Shown piece by piece: positions 44,934-57,563 of a stretch of DNA of 64,000 nucleotides (positions are counted from its first letter, which is position 1; each line of letters begins with the position of its first letter). This stretch comes from Erythrophleum ivorense. Its lineage: Eukaryota; Streptophyta; Magnoliopsida; Fabales; Fabaceae. Both the position numbers and the translations under genes were made by a program. The stretch spans positions 3,038,001 to 3,102,000 of the forward strand of contig JAIUCV010000101.1 of assembly GCA_026724425.1 (NCBI GenBank). Direction: 5' to 3'. The notes under the pieces are model-generated. The model was not told the DNA's origin and made no database searches. It saw only the letters and a program-made list of their open reading frames with translations.

Positions 44934-46151
44934 ATGATGAATTCGCAACAAGAAATTTCGATCATCTTCTTCATCGTCATCTTCTTAGATTATGTCTCTG
45001 CTCAACCTCCTCCTCCTCCTCCTTATCCTTTTTACACAACCAACGACCTCTTCAAGCCGAGCTTAGCCATCATCACCGGAGTTTTCTCCGTCGTCTTCAC
45101 ACTCACCTTCGTTCTCCTCGTCTACGCCAAATGCTTCCACAACGATCTCCGATCAGAGAGCGACGGTGACGGAGACGGAGGACGACACGATCGTCTCTGG
45201 CAAGGACTATTCAATCGATCTTCTCGATTGTCTGGTCTAAACAAAACAGCAATCGAATCTCTTCCCTTTTTCAGATTCTCTTCTTTAAAAGGATTGAAAC
45301 AAGGTTTGGAATGTTCTGTTTGTTTGTCTAAATTCGAAGATGTTGAGATTCTTAGGCTTTTGCCCAAATGCAAACACGCTTTTCACATTGGGTGTATTGA
45401 TGAGTGGCTTGAGCAGCACGCTACGTGTCCTTTGTGTAGAAACAGAGTCTCCATTGAAGACGATCTCTCTGCTTTGGGTTATAGTAGCAATAGTTTGAGG
45501 ATCATGAACGAATCTCAGGCAAGAGAAGAAGGCTCGATCTTGGAGATTTACATCGAACGTGAAGAAGGAATTAGTGATGGTTCTTCGAGATTCAGCAGTT
45601 TCCGCAAGATTCTAAAGATTGGTGGTGGTAAGAAGGAAACATCGTCGTCGCTTGCTGAACAAGGAAACGAGAAACTTATGCATAAGTTCAATCACAGGAT
45701 TGTTGTGTCAGATGCTGTTTTCAAGAACCGTTGGAGTAATGTGTCTCCATCGGATTTGACGTTTTTGACAACGGAGATGCTGAATTCGGTGTCAAACGAC
45801 AGATTCTCATCGATGGATCGAGTGGAGAGAGGTAACTTGCGTGACAAGGAAGTGATTGAGATGAAGAGAATGTCGAAGAACAAAGACTCAACGAGAAGAG
45901 CGGTCTCTGAGATCACGGCTGTTCCTAGACTCAGCGTTTTGCAAGTCAGAACAGAGACTAGAGAAAACGCGACTGAAGAAAACAGCGGTTCAACCGCTGC
46001 TACCGCGTCCACATCGCAGAACGCGATTGCTGAGATGGAGGAAAGAAGACGGCGGTTGTGGTTGCCAATCGCTAGAAAAACGGCTCAGTGGTTTGTTAAC
46101 AGAGAAAAAGGGAATGAACAAAACACAACACGCCAAAATCTCAACGTATAG
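44934..46151 (+). CDS. ATL12: ATL-type RING-H2 E3 ubiquitin ligase
   Basis: Intronless gene of 405 codons, as usual for ATL ligases. MMNSQQEISIIFFIVIFLDY is a signal or first membrane segment. PPPPPPYPFYTTN follows, then the transmembrane helix AIITGVFSVVFTLTFVLLVY. The GLD-like motif reads SGLNKTAIESLPFFRF. The RING-H2 is C-x2-C (CSVC), then PKCKHAFHIGCIDEWLEQHA and TCPLCRN, giving the C-C-C-H-H-C-C-C ligand order with the proline-rich spacing of ATLs. The C-terminal half is basic and Ser-rich with no known fold. Membrane ATLs ubiquitinate partners in defence and carbon/nitrogen signalling; the target of this one is not known to me. The start at 44934 was kept over the second ATG (44937); either is possible. 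The 5' two-thirds are duplicated at 38609-39437. Confidence 0.93.
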   Translation: MMNSQQEISIIFFIVIFLDYVSAQPPPPPPYPFYTTNDLFKPSLAIITGVFSVVFTLTFVLLVYAKCFHNDLRSESDGDGDGGRHDRLWQGLFNRSSRLSGLNKTAIESLPFFRFSSLKGLKQGLECSVCLSKFEDVEILRLLPKCKHAFHIGCIDEWLEQHATCPLCRNRVSIEDDLSALGYSSNSLRIMNESQAREEGSILEIYIEREEGISDGSSRFSSFRKILKIGGGKKETSSSLAEQGNEKLMHKFNHRIVVSDAVFKNRWSNVSPSDLTFLTTEMLNSVSNDRFSSMDRVERGNLRDKEVIEMKRMSKNKDSTRRAVSEITAVPRLSVLQVRTETRENATEENSGSTAATASTSQNAIAEMEERRRRLWLPIARKTAQWFVNREKGNEQNTTRQNLNV

Positions 46152-47059
46152 TTTGTTTTCTGACGATTTACAACTTTTTTTTTATAGTTAACATTTTGTT
46201 GAATAACTGAAAACTTAGGTCAAAGACGCAAAACGATGGTTATGTCTTTGTGTAGATACATGATGGATTGATTATGAACAAAGTTTTGGCCAATGGTGGT
46301 GATATACGTTTGTTGGATTTTCGTAAATTAGCCGCCAAAACTTCGTGATAGACATATGTGTGTGAATAAATAAAGATTAGATCAACGGATGATTATATTA
46401 TGGATTGATTATAGTGATACATATCTGTATGAATTTGTGAGGTTTTCGAGTAAAATAATATAACAATTGTATAAATTGTTTCAAAAATATCAGTGATGTG
46501 AAGCATGATTCAATTGTAAGAAAACATGTAAACCACTAAATTCCTATCCATTTGTTTTAATTATTAGCAGACAATTTGCCGTAGAATCTAATCAAATAAT
46601 GGATTGATATAATAAGTTTATGAACGCAATTTCGACTCGACAATTATAATTTATGATTAAATTAATATTAATATTAAAATGATACAATAAACATGAATTA
46701 AGAAAAAAAACGGGGTTTACAGAGGCAAAATATTATTTTTTTCTTTAATTCTGTAAACGCCTTGTAGTGTGACGGTTACATGGCGTTATGAATCTCAGGA
46801 ACTGCATATGCAATACCCAAAACATAAGCTCGCGAAACTTTTTCTATGTTATACTCTTAAATATAAAACAAAATAAAAAAGAAAATATGTGAGAGATTGT
46901 TTTCTTGTGTTTGATCATGATTGAGAAACAAGGAAACATGCTTATAAAAGCCAAGCTTTCAAAGTAAACAATAAAATGGAGGATTTGTCTTTAATGAAAA
47001 AATATTCTCCAATAAAGACAAGAGCACAATGATGTTACGAAATCATGCATGTATGTAAC
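46152..47059. other. Spacer, no gene seen
   Basis: 3' flank of the RING gene and AT-rich DNA, with a degenerate repeat of the phrase ATTATGGATTGATTAT. No gene is seen. Confidence 0.6.
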
Positions 47060-47217
47060 CAGTGGCGGACGCACGTAGAGCAAAGGTGTGGCATGTGCCA
47101 CATACTAATTTTAATTTTTTCTTAAGTAATTAGTATATAATTTATTTAAGTGTCCTTAATCTAAATAATTTTTACACTACGTGCCCCACATTAAATATAG
47201 TTCTACATCCGCCACTG
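47060..47217. mobile_element. 158-bp hAT-type MITE with perfect 8-bp target duplication
   Basis: Starts CAGTGGCGGA and ends TCCGCCACTG, a perfect 10-bp terminal inverted repeat. Target copies TATGTAAC flank it at 47052-47059 and 47218-47225. An 8-bp duplication and CAGTG ends are typical of hAT elements. There is no coding capacity. The perfect duplication indicates a young insertion. It lies in the region beyond the end of the PP2C gene. Confidence 0.92.
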
Positions 47218-47225
47218 TATGTAAC

Positions 47226-47902
47226 CCATATGTAACGTAAGTTTCATTACATTACGTTATCAATTTGGTCACAATACAAAGAGAAGATATCAACGAGACA
47301 GTAAAACACATCAACGAGGGAAGATATTTTATTGACTTGGTCAATAATATAATTCAAAAATAATATGGTTAACAAAAATAATTTTATGGATCATTAGCCT
47401 TTGCCAAAACCGAGGTCCAAAACATAAGTCTAACCCGGTTAACACCAAAGTGTACACAATCTTTAAGCTTTGTTTTAAATTCTCCACTTCGAAGATTTCA
47501 CTTCAAACTTTCAATAGGGATATTTCATAAATGTTACATTTTATACTTTACAAGCAACCCACTTGAACTTCTATTTCTCATGTTTTTACGAATTTTATTT
47601 TTGAGATATAAATACACTATCAAAATCGAGTTCCAACAATAAATCCACTCTAAAATTAAATTATTGGATTTAAAATATACAAACATATGCAAATCTAAAT
47701 TTAACAATTTTCTTAAACTTCAAAATCAAGCAACTCTATACAAATTCATATCTCCCAATAACCCTCTCCTCTCTAAGCTCTCTTGTTTTTTCAGCATCAA
47801 TGACTGTTTACAGAGTTGTAAAGCACCAAAATTTAAAATGCCATTCGGGTTCATCGAGAGAAAGCGAGCTAAACACGTTTCAGAAGATTGCCAAAGGCAA
47901 AA
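47226..47902. other. Spacer immediately downstream of the shortened PP2C/cNMP gene
   Basis: I looked for kinase motifs on the minus strand (HRD, DFG and related) and saw none. The sequence is AT-rich, with only short open frames of no recognisable type. Confidence 0.55.
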
Positions 47903-50900
47903 CTAACTTTCCCTCGAGCTCTGTAGCTCTAGTCTACAGTCAGATGAATGAACCGCCGGGAGCCCGTGTGAGAGTAAATTTTCTTTATCTGTCAGATGCA
48001 CGACCCCAACCTCACTGCACTCTGTTGTCCGTTCCTGAATAAAACCGAAAACTATGTAAAACGGACGAGTACTGTTTTGCCATTCATGTAGAGTAAGATT
48101 GCTTACCAGGTCTCCAAGATTGGCTTTAGCAAGAGCTGTGGTATCAGTAACTTTTGCAGGTTCCTTCGACATATCGAACGAAGAATGTCTCGACCTAAAA
48201 AAGAGAACATTACACGAAATTATTCCACCGATGAAAACTGCAGAGCTGAATCCAAATGACATTTGGGAATGACGAACATACTTGTAATTGTTATCCGAAA
48301 GATTGGTCAGAGGGCCGACCGCAGTCTCGAAATTTTCTTTTGTTAAAACCACACAGACCACTTCGCCCACTGCGACTGCACTTAAGGAATCTTTGAGTTC
48401 GCCAAGAAGAGCCCACTCACCAAAGTAACTCCCTTCTTGCTTTTCTATGGAGACTTCTATTCCGGTTTCAAGATTCTCATGTTCTTTAGTGGTCGAAGTT
48501 TTAAGGCTTGAAACATTTTGACTCTCCAATAACTCTGTACCAAAAGTAATTCTCACGAGTCCCTTCTGGATAACATACAAGCCCTGAAGCTTTTCATCCT
48601 ATACATTCACAAAACGGTATGAGAAATATTTTGTCTGAGTTGATAAAGTTAAACGAAAAGTAAAACTAACTTCACCTTGGTAACTATTGTTTGTCCATCG
48701 GAAAAGCAAGCTTCGGAAAGAGACTCTGCAACATGGCTTAGTTGCAAGATCGTAAGACGGGAAAGAAGATCGACAGAACGAAGAAGCTTCAAGGATGCCA
48801 AGTTTAAAAACTCAGACATCAGAATTCCTCGAAAATCTTCTCTTTTTAAGGCCCACAATGTTCCATGCTCCACAGCACGTACAGAAGCCTGAAGCGGCTT
48901 GTTATGCCTGACACCATCATATATCGTAAGAAAGTACATTAGACAGAGAACAATTCTTCTTTTGAACTAATAAGAAAGGTGCAGAGAACCCACATCAAGG
49001 CGAGTTCACCGAATGACGATTGTTTCTCAGCTGTATATCGCTGCAAGATCCTAGGCACCTCACCATTCTTATCATCCTAACATTAATAACCGGTTAAGCA
49101 CACTGCTAATAATGCTCAAAGGCCAAAGCTGACCACACCTCAAATCAACTTACTACGGGACAGAACAAACCTGAGTTGCCAAGACCTCGAATTCTCCACT
49201 ACCCACAACATAGAAGCAGTCCCCTTCACCACCCTGCAAAAGAATAAACCAGAGAGAGTATGGTATCAGATTGTTATTGATGAATGTCTGTTGCAGAATC
49301 TGCAATCAAGGAGGAATAAGCGTCCACCTGTTGCACAACAACATCTCCAGGATTAACTTCAAGCCTTTGCATGCAATCCAGCAAAACCTGGCACTGAGAT
49401 TCAGTGAGTTTCCTGAAGAGGAAATGGTCACTTAACACCCTCTCAATGTGTGCCTGCAACGAGAAAATACAGCTTTTCGCCTCAGATGTCAAGAATTACA
49501 AAAAGGCATTCACAATTGGAGCAAAAGCGAAGCAGACAAGCACTCTTACTTCCTCTTCCCAGGTTTTCCTATGGGCTGGAGATGGAGGAACCCAAGCATG
49601 TCCGTTCTCTAGTGAACTCTCAATGGCGCGTATTCTAGCCCGAGATAGATCATGCCTCACACGTTGGTTTCTAGAGTTCCCCCCAAAGGTGGAAGGAGAT
49701 TCCGAACCTGTCAGCTCCACAACTTGTGGAATAGGAGGCTGCATTAGAGTACCTGTACTCGTCAATTGCCGAGGAGCATCCTAAGAAAGATTCAAAATCT
49801 AACCTCAGCATCCAACATATATAAGAAACCAGTCTATACAGTAGATAAGCAGAGGCTTTCTTACATCTGTCAGCCCGTTAATGTGCACGACAATGATGGT
49901 TATATCATCCGTACGAGTTTCATACTGTAGCCATAGCCTATATGATTCAGCAACAATCGCAGCACAAGCATCTCGAGGATCCTTATGTTTTGCAACCTGA
50001 AAAACAAAAACAAAAAAAAAACATTCAAATTTTGTGAGACTGCTTCCTCTACTTACAGAACGATAATGAGCAAGACCGTGGAGGGAAGAATACCTTACCA
50101 TGTCCACCACAGTTTGACTGGAGATGAACTCAAAGACACCATCACTAGCAACCACAAAGAAAGGATTATCAGGTGAGAGCTCAACAACAGCAATCTCAGG
50201 GTTAGCAACAACTCCTATCGTCTCTGCAATAGAATCACCAATACTCCTTGTAAAAGCAGTTCCTGGGTACATTCCATTGGGAATCCAAAGTCTGGGAGGG
50301 TCTCCATCATCGTCTTCTTCAGTGCCCCAACACTGAACATCAGGATTTTTCAAGCCTTCAATCTGATCAAGAGTAAGGACTCTAGCTCCACAAAGCTTAA
50401 CTCTTTCAAGCTCATCAGTTCTAAACGGAGTCTGATCAATAGACAAATCAACAGCAACAAGATCACCTTCTCTCTTCTCAGCTAAAACAGCCCTTGAATC
50501 ACCTGCATTCGCTACATATATCGTCCTTCCTCTAACCATAACCATAATGGCCGTTGTTCCACTCATACTATCATCTACTATATCAGCATGTAACTGGGAA
50601 TTCGTGGTCAAGAAAGCCGAATTACAAGCCTCAGCAGCATCTACACGAAACCTACCATGTCTAAGAAGATTCTCACACAACCTCTGCTTCACAAACTGCG
50701 AGCACTGGGCACCAAACTCGCCATGCCCATCGAACACCCCAAAGAAATGATCTTCCGAGTTACTCCCAAAAGGCGTGTGAATCGCGAAACTGTCTTGATT
50801 AGCCTTGTCTAGAGCATCGGGGTAATACCCTCTCTGAGACAAAAACGAGTATCTCAATTCATAGTTACAAGACGGGACTTTCACAATCCTCGACCCATCT

Positions 50901-51172
50901 GGTGGTAGAAATTGAGCAGAAACCCTAGAAAGCCGAGTGATTCCCCATTCGTGGTCTCTGCTCAAGCTCAACTGGTGAATTTCGTCGTTATCTTCATCCT
51001 CCGCCGCATCTGAAGAGAAATTGAACACCGGATTCTCCCCCTCCACCGCCGCAGTCGCGGCCGTAAGTCTCGTGCCTCTCGCCGGAGCCTGTTGATGACG
51101 AGTTTGCCTGATGCTATTCTCTTTCGTCGCGCAAATCTGACCAATGCAAGTTTTGGAATAAGCGCAACCCAT
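47903..51172 (-). CDS. PP2C phosphatase with two cyclic-nucleotide-binding domains, kinase domain missing
   Basis: Starts MGCAYSKTCIGQICA at 51172, an N-terminus suited to myristoylation at Gly2 and palmitoylation at Cys3; an in-frame ATG at 51337 would bury it. The large first exon holds the PP2C domain: VFDGHGEFGAQC (metal-binding DGH), then ANAGDSRAVLAEK, NAFTRSIGDS-like FTRSIGDSIAE, ASDGVFEFIS, and DDITIIVVHIN in the next exon. Then come a linker, cNMP-binding domain 1 (HFLFRKLTESQCQVLLDCMQ, then SSFGELALM) and domain 2 (VDLLSRLTILQLSHVAESLS, then GSYFGEWALLGELKDSLSAV). Plant homologues, by memory, continue into a PKG-like kinase domain. Here the frame follows the family to HLTDKENLLS (about 47978), turns into unrelated residues, and ends at a TAG at 47903. 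So it appears truncated just before the kinase domain. It is cytosolic and membrane-attached by prediction. Confidence 0.88.
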
Positions 51173-51337
51173 CACTGAGAGAGACGAAGATAACGCGAAA
51201 CCCTCAAAAAGCTCATCAACGAATCTGAAATGTTCAGAAAACCCGGTGGCGAGAGTAACGGAAGTCCAAATGGTTTCTTTCACTTCCCACGAAAACAAAA
51301 TATCAAATTTTTCCGAGAAAGTTTCGAAAAAGGACAA

Positions 51338-54300
51338 GAGAAGGTCGCTGGAGAAAATCTATTGAAGATACTGGAGAAAATTCCTTTTTCAACCGATGGA
51401 AAAATTAAATTGGGAATCGGAAGATTTAGAGATTCATTGGAGTTAAGTGAATCACTCCAAACAATTTAACGGAAACATTTGACTGCAAAGACAAAAATCT
51501 CAGAAACAAATATACGAGATAACAAAAAATTTGAAATTGAAAAAAAAAAAAATGTGATTCACAGAGTTCTCTCGATCTACTTCAAGTAAGAACCGTTGCA
51601 GCAGCGAGAAGAAGGATAAAATTGAATATTTAAGATTAAAAGATTTGCTAATTAGTGAACTTTTTAGTAGTATATTATTATTATTTTGTGTTGTTGTTTA
51701 TGTTAGAACCAATCGAATAGCTGAAGCCTGAAAGAGCAATTGGATAGGAATTATTTAGCTAACGCTTTTGGACTGATGACGACGATCAATATTTACATCA
51801 ACACTTTTGACCGGTACATATTTTCAATTTTTTTAAATACTGAGAGATTAATTTTTGAAGTTGGAAATATAATTTATATTCTTCTAAAAGTGTTTATATA
51901 ATTACTTACCATACTTTTGTATATAAAAATAATTAACAACATTGTGATGGGAATCCTTTCTTTGCAAAGTATTAATTTTCCGTTTACTAATTTGGTTTAT
52001 TTGATTTTTGTTTTGTTATTTTAAACATGTCTATATTTATATAGATATAAGAGCTTTTGTATCTTATCATTATTAATGATATATATAAACAATTAAAACA
52101 TCATCAAAACTATTTTTTAAACTAAGATCTTACCAAAATATTTGGTTGGGACCTAACCCTTCCATCATTTGCCACCTAGAGACCTTCAACCATCTTGGGA
52201 CAAGACTTATCCTATTTCAAAAACAATATTTCTAAACTTACCTAAATACCATATTGGGTCTAAGATCACTTCTTGACGAGGTTTAGACCTAATCATATAC
52301 ACGTTACACCAATGAATATATAATCACAGAGATTTGGAAAAAGCGAAACAACGAAAGAATTCGCAATATATGCACACATTCATGTACCAAGGTACAAAGC
52401 AACTATTTTGCTACGCTCATATCGTAAATGCTTAAACGAATCTTAGCAGTCCAAACTGCTGTATTTCTCCTAAAAAAAAAACGAATTCAGTCGGACTTAA
52501 CAGTCTTATATATTGTTTACTAGTTTCTTTTATTTTATTTTTATTATTAATTAAATTTTAAGAACTTGGAACGTAAATTATCTCTTCATAATTTTTATAT
52601 ATTCCTAAACTCTCACCAAATCCAACATCTTATCAGTATTAACATAATATAGTCGATGAACAGCAAAATTAAACACACGCATGATTAATATACAATTGAC
52701 ACTTTATGAGTGAGAAAAGATGTGGCGAAGAGAAATGAAAAGGGCAGCCACGTTGGGGCATTTAATTTTAATAATTAGATTGATACGTAAACCCTTTTGA
52801 GGTTATGAATGCGAAATGGTCCCTCACGACCTAATCTCGTTCAAAGTATTTAGCATTGCGTTGCATCGTCTCTCACTATCCTTTTCCATTGCTTCTCATT
52901 ATTCGTTAATCATTGTACTTTATATCTTTCCCCTCCTTTACTTATGTAATTAATTAAAAATAACATCAATACACTTCCATTGCTTTTGTACGGGTATATC
53001 ATAATATGTTTATGATTTTTTAATGAATTATGGTTAAAACAATATAATGTTCATGTAAAAAACATTTATGGTCAAAACAAAATCAACTATAGTATTGGGT
53101 TGATCTTATACATGTTAGTGATATATTGATACTTGCTCAACCGGTAACATTGTTTACAAAAGAACCTTATTATAAATGATGATAAGTATAATCGTGTATA
53201 TTCATCCTTTTGCAAAGATATTTGTTATTCTTTATCAAAAAAAAAAAAAGGTATTTGTTATTACAATTATACCGACATAGTTTTTATTTGTTCGGTACGT
53301 TAAGACGTACATGTATAACTTTCGATAAGGGGATTTTGATTATTATTTTCTGAATCAAACGTAGATGCTTTTTAGTCCTCTTCGCATTTTCTTTTGGTCA
53401 GAAGAAAGTTCGAAGATAAGAGAAAGTTTTAATTTGAGTCACACATCTAAAGAAACGTACATGGCTTCTCATGTCTAATTGCGCTTTCTACGCTTGTGGG
53501 GTATCTGATTTGATGTATGTCGTAAGTCACAACTCACAACATATAGACATTAGTTGTTTACTAGCTTATTTGTACATCGACGCCACTTATATGTTATATG
53601 CAATATATTATAGATGTTATATGTATATATATATATACACAACAAGAAAATAATGGGTTTGAATTTCGATGATGAATCGGGTACTAAAGTGTGATAAGAC
53701 GAAAAAATGTCATACGTAAACATAAACCTGAAATGGATTCGATTCGGGTCTTACTAATTAGTAATTACCCACAACAATTAACATAAGGTATCGCAAATCG
53801 TCTAGAGATTAAAACTTCGTAACTGCAAAAAAAAAAAAAACAAACAAAAATGTCATATCACATTATTGTCACACACCCAAATAACTATGGGAAATTACAG
53901 TAGATAACAATGCCCAATAACTATTTGACAAATTCATTAGCAGGGAGAAAAACTGTCACGACATCTACAAGTGAAAAAAGCGTTTAAATTAAAATTGTAT
54001 TTTATAATTTATATATCGAATATCATAACTTAGGGGTTTGCTAATTTCTTACCAACTAACCGTGAAATCAAAGATGTTTCCACCGACTCTTTTTTAGGGT
54101 ATATCTCTATATTAAACCTAAAACCTTATAAAGACTGGGAAAAACCTTATCCAGAATTTCACTTCAATCATTAAAGATCTATCTCATCAATGTCTCAGCC
54201 AATCATGTGGAGTATGATTAATATCCTTTTTTGTGTTATCGTTTACTATATACTCATCTTTTTAAAAACAAATTATCTTCAAACACTACATTTTCGTTCC

Positions 54301-56495
54301 TAGTGACAAAAAGAAGATGTTCGTATCTGAAGGCTACTAGCTATATAAACTTCTGACTAGAATAAATAGATATCCTCGGCCCGGCAATAAAAAATGTTCT
54401 TCAAAAATGGGACAAATAATAAAATTTATTATCCAAAGTTACACCTTAATCTGCTAAAATTAAAATATTATCTTTTCCATCACATAAATATTACTTTTAT
54501 ACACCCTCTCAAAGCATGATTTATAATGGAACAAAAGGAGTATATAAATATGTCTATAATTTGGAGTGTTAATAGTATTATATGCTTAATTATAAGAAGA
54601 AACAATTCTCTTCATTCTTTGCTCGAGAAAGTTCTGGTCCGACATTCATAAACTATTAATTTGCTGTATATGTTACATAACTTGATACAATAAGTTGAAT
54701 GAAATCTCTTGGGTCTCTAGTTAGTTATAGCCACAACTATAGATTTTAAGAATTTAAATTTGATATTGTAGTTTAAGGTAGAAAAGTTATGGTTCTGGTG
54801 AGTGGCAATAGAAAATGCATGTACTTGGAGGGGACAGATAGCCTTAGCCCATATATAACATGTCGGACCATTACCAGTTGAGTCTCTATGTTCAAGTATC
54901 ATTGTACATTTTGTCATATTTATAGAGTCAAATATATACTCACTTTATCAAAACAAAAAGTATTTTGAGTTTTTTCTCCCAACCCCAACACATACCCAAT
55001 CACATGTGAATGTTTTTGTTTGAATAATTTGTGGGCAGGAGTATTTGATGAGGATCAAGAAGCCATGTAATTTGGAACATAACAGCAACACTTGTTCTCT
55101 TTCTTGATTTTTTGGGTTGTAGAACATATTGTGAACTCTCTTTCTTACTTTATGCAAGTTGTCACTGATGCTATAGACACCTCCCAAGGGCTCGATTCAC
55201 ATTAATAGCACATCATTTTGATAAAGCCACATGAGACAAAAATAAAACAACATTTTCACATCAAACAGTTTCAGATAAATAATTGCAACGAGAGAATAAA
55301 TATGCAAATTTAATTCAGGCCTAGTCTTGTCATCTCTATATAAGATAGGAGTTATAAGACTAGTTTACTAAATAGAGCAAATGAAACAGCCAGAATATAA
55401 AACATTCTTTGCTTCCCTCATCTGCAACCGCTAATATGGTGATTATTAATTTGTGTCCATTTTTACTATTTTTGAATATATATAAAGATGTAACAAGAAA
55501 AACAATGCAGCAATAAGAACCTTTCCAAAAACTTATTTGACTTGAGAAGAAAAAAAAGTGTCTATAACTCGAAATGAATCCGTGATTTTGGTTTGTTGGA
55601 AAAAGATAAATCTACAAAACCTATTCTGTAGACATGTGTTGCTTTTTCTCCGAGAAACCTGATCTATAAGTGTTGTTGGTTGTATCATGTTAAGTTTGAT
55701 GGTCGAATCTCTCTCAACAACACTCAAACTCAACACTAGCCAGTTAAACGGTACGCAGTTTATACCAGATGGCGGCAATAAACGTGGAAGACTCTTGCTG
55801 TTTTATGCAACAACTTCAGCTCCTAATTTGTAAGAAGACCAAAATCTCTCTCTCTTAGTCCATGCTGAAAGAAGAAAATAGCTCCAAATTAAGTGAAGGA
55901 TGTTGGAACTTTACATGAATGTTTGTTATGATCAGCTAAGTAAGCTGACATCAACTTTTTTTCCACCATAGAGTCTGTAGCCCACGGATCATTTTCTCTG
56001 CCAATATTTGTAATAAACTGTTAATTTTTTGCTGATCTAGAGACCGGCGTGGAGGCTGCGTGTAACATGAAACATGAATAGCGCACATCTACCTATCAGT
56101 CTTAACCTTGGAGGTGCTGATGCTTAGAAAATCATGGACTCATAAAGGCCTATATATCTCGAGGGTCCGTACCATTACATATTTGATCTAACTACATAAA
56201 ACTCTATGTTTCTTTCATAACCCTATGTTGAAACTTTCTTTCTTGTTATTAATTTATTATATCTCTACAAAGAAATTGCAAACACCTTTATTTACTCTGT
56301 AACTTACATTTCTTGGAGGTGCAAATAATCTGACACTTAATACTTTGGGGGAGTTACGTGAAGACTAGAAGCATAAAGAAGGTTAATTCGAAATCACAAA
56401 ACGTTGTAACTAGAGGATTTTTCTACAACTTATCAACATTCATCAAGGTTTATTTATTTCGTTCTTTCTGGGGTTTAATTAAACAAGTGAGTCTC
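51338..56495. other. Long spacer (about 5 kb) without a recognised gene
   Basis: The largest gene-free stretch in the window. It begins with the leader of the PP2C gene (to about 51470). The rest is AT-rich. I found no protein domain, tRNA or clear terminal repeats. Short open frames at 53471, 54717, 54948 and 55533 lack protein-like features. It could hold unannotated non-coding RNA; nothing in the sequence proves that. Confidence 0.6.
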
Positions 56496-57301
56496 TCATC
56501 TTTTGAACATCTTGGACCACATGTAGAGGATAAAAAAGCAGAGGAGCGCGAAAAGAACAACGTGCATGATGTGATTGTTGCCACTACGGATAATGCTCAT
56601 GTTCAGTTTCCTTATGTTGTTCTTCACCCCAGCTTGCGCTCTGATCAATGTCATTTGCTGTCATAAGAAAAAACAAAAAACTGAAAGCTTTATGTTTTAG
56701 AGAAAGTTGTGTAAGACAGATCAAGAACTTGAGCGGCATCAACAACGTACCAGTTCATCTAAGAAGTCCCTCTGAAACTTGGCTTCTGACCCAATCTCTT
56801 GAGCAATCTGCATAATCAATTGAAATAGAAAAACCAAAATCATGTGCAAAACAGAGCAGTGTTACTCGTCAAATAGCCATATCAATAATAATAACTAAGA
56901 GAAAAAGAAGACAACTTTCCCAATCAATATGATAAACAAACTTAATGCTCAAAGAGAGCCATAATCCCTAAGAAGCACAAACATAGAATTCATCATATGC
57001 ACAAACTTACATTTTTCAATCGCCTAACTTGGCCGTGGAGACCTGTGATCTCATCGTCTAGGTCAGAGTGCATCGGATCAATCCGAAGCTGGATTTCTTC
57101 TGGACCTGCACCAGTTCTAGTGCTAAGCCCATCACTGCAATCATATACCAAAATAGATAGTTGGACTCCAAGTAAAAACAACAAATTTAGGAACCCAGAA
57201 GATCCGAGGAAGAAATCAGAACCAATTTCAAAATTGTACCTGGATCTGTACGGAGCGGCGCCGCCGTAGAATGAACCGCCTCTGTGAGGATTCGACGCCA
57301 T
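56496..57301 (-). CDS. Bet1/Sft1-like SNARE, Golgi/ER trafficking
   Basis: Small tail-anchored SNARE of about 140 codons. Exons: 57301 to about 57242 (MASNPHRGGSFYGGAAPYRS); about 57136 to 57011 (STRTGAGPEEIQLRIDPMHS, then GLHGQVRRLKN); about 56808 to 56752 (IAQEIGSEAKFQRDFLDEL); and about 56625 to 56496. The last exon gives QMTLIRAQAGVKNNIRKLNM, then the membrane anchor HIMHVVLFALLCFFILYMW and the basic end SKMFKR-TGA. The central Gln-layer helix (FQRDFLDEL) fits a Qc-SNARE. These proteins take part in ER-Golgi or intra-Golgi fusion. Its closest relative in my memory is AT1G29060 on chromosome 1, near TIE3; here it lies near TIE2, so the two pairs may come from an old block duplication. It is divergent from the L4 gene. 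Confidence 0.9.
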
Positions 57302-57427
57302 CGACGCAAAATCAAAGGAGAAAAAAATAAAAACCTTAAATTGGAATCTGCTGAGGTTTGAAGAAGAGGAATTGCAGTCAAAACGAAACAACAATCTCAG
57401 GCAATCAAAATCCCTAATTGGATCTCT

Positions 57428-57460
57428 TTCTCTTCTTCTTCTTCTTCTTCTTCTTCTTCC
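57428..57460. repeat. TTC trinucleotide microsatellite upstream of the SNARE gene
   Basis: About nine TTC units, in or near the 5' untranslated region of the minus-strand SNARE gene. Confidence 0.85.
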
Positions 57461-57488
57461 TTTCTATTCTTCCAGAGCTGTCGAGTTC

Positions 57489-57563
57489 TGGGCCTCGACC
57501 ATGGTAAAATAGGCCCAACAAAATAGTCAACTACAAGTATATTGATTTGGCGTTTTATGGGCC
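57489..57563. promoter_or_regulatory. Three site II elements in a divergent promoter
   Basis: TGGGCC at 57489-57494, GGCCCA at 57512-57517 and TGGGCC at 57558-57563 sit between the SNARE (-) and ribosomal L4 (+) start codons. Site II clusters recruit TCP factors and are frequent before ribosomal and mitochondrial protein genes. Use by both genes is inference. Confidence 0.7.

Noticed and set aside
47664..48042. Two overlapping plus-strand frames near the PP2C 3' end
   Set aside because: They partly mirror the last PP2C exon and otherwise lie in AT-rich spacer without protein features.
54190..54303. 37-codon hydrophobic open frame starting MSQPIMWSMINILFCVIVYY, like a signal-peptide first exon
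   Set aside because: AT-rich DNA easily gives hydrophobic short frames; no cysteine-rich second exon was found downstream.
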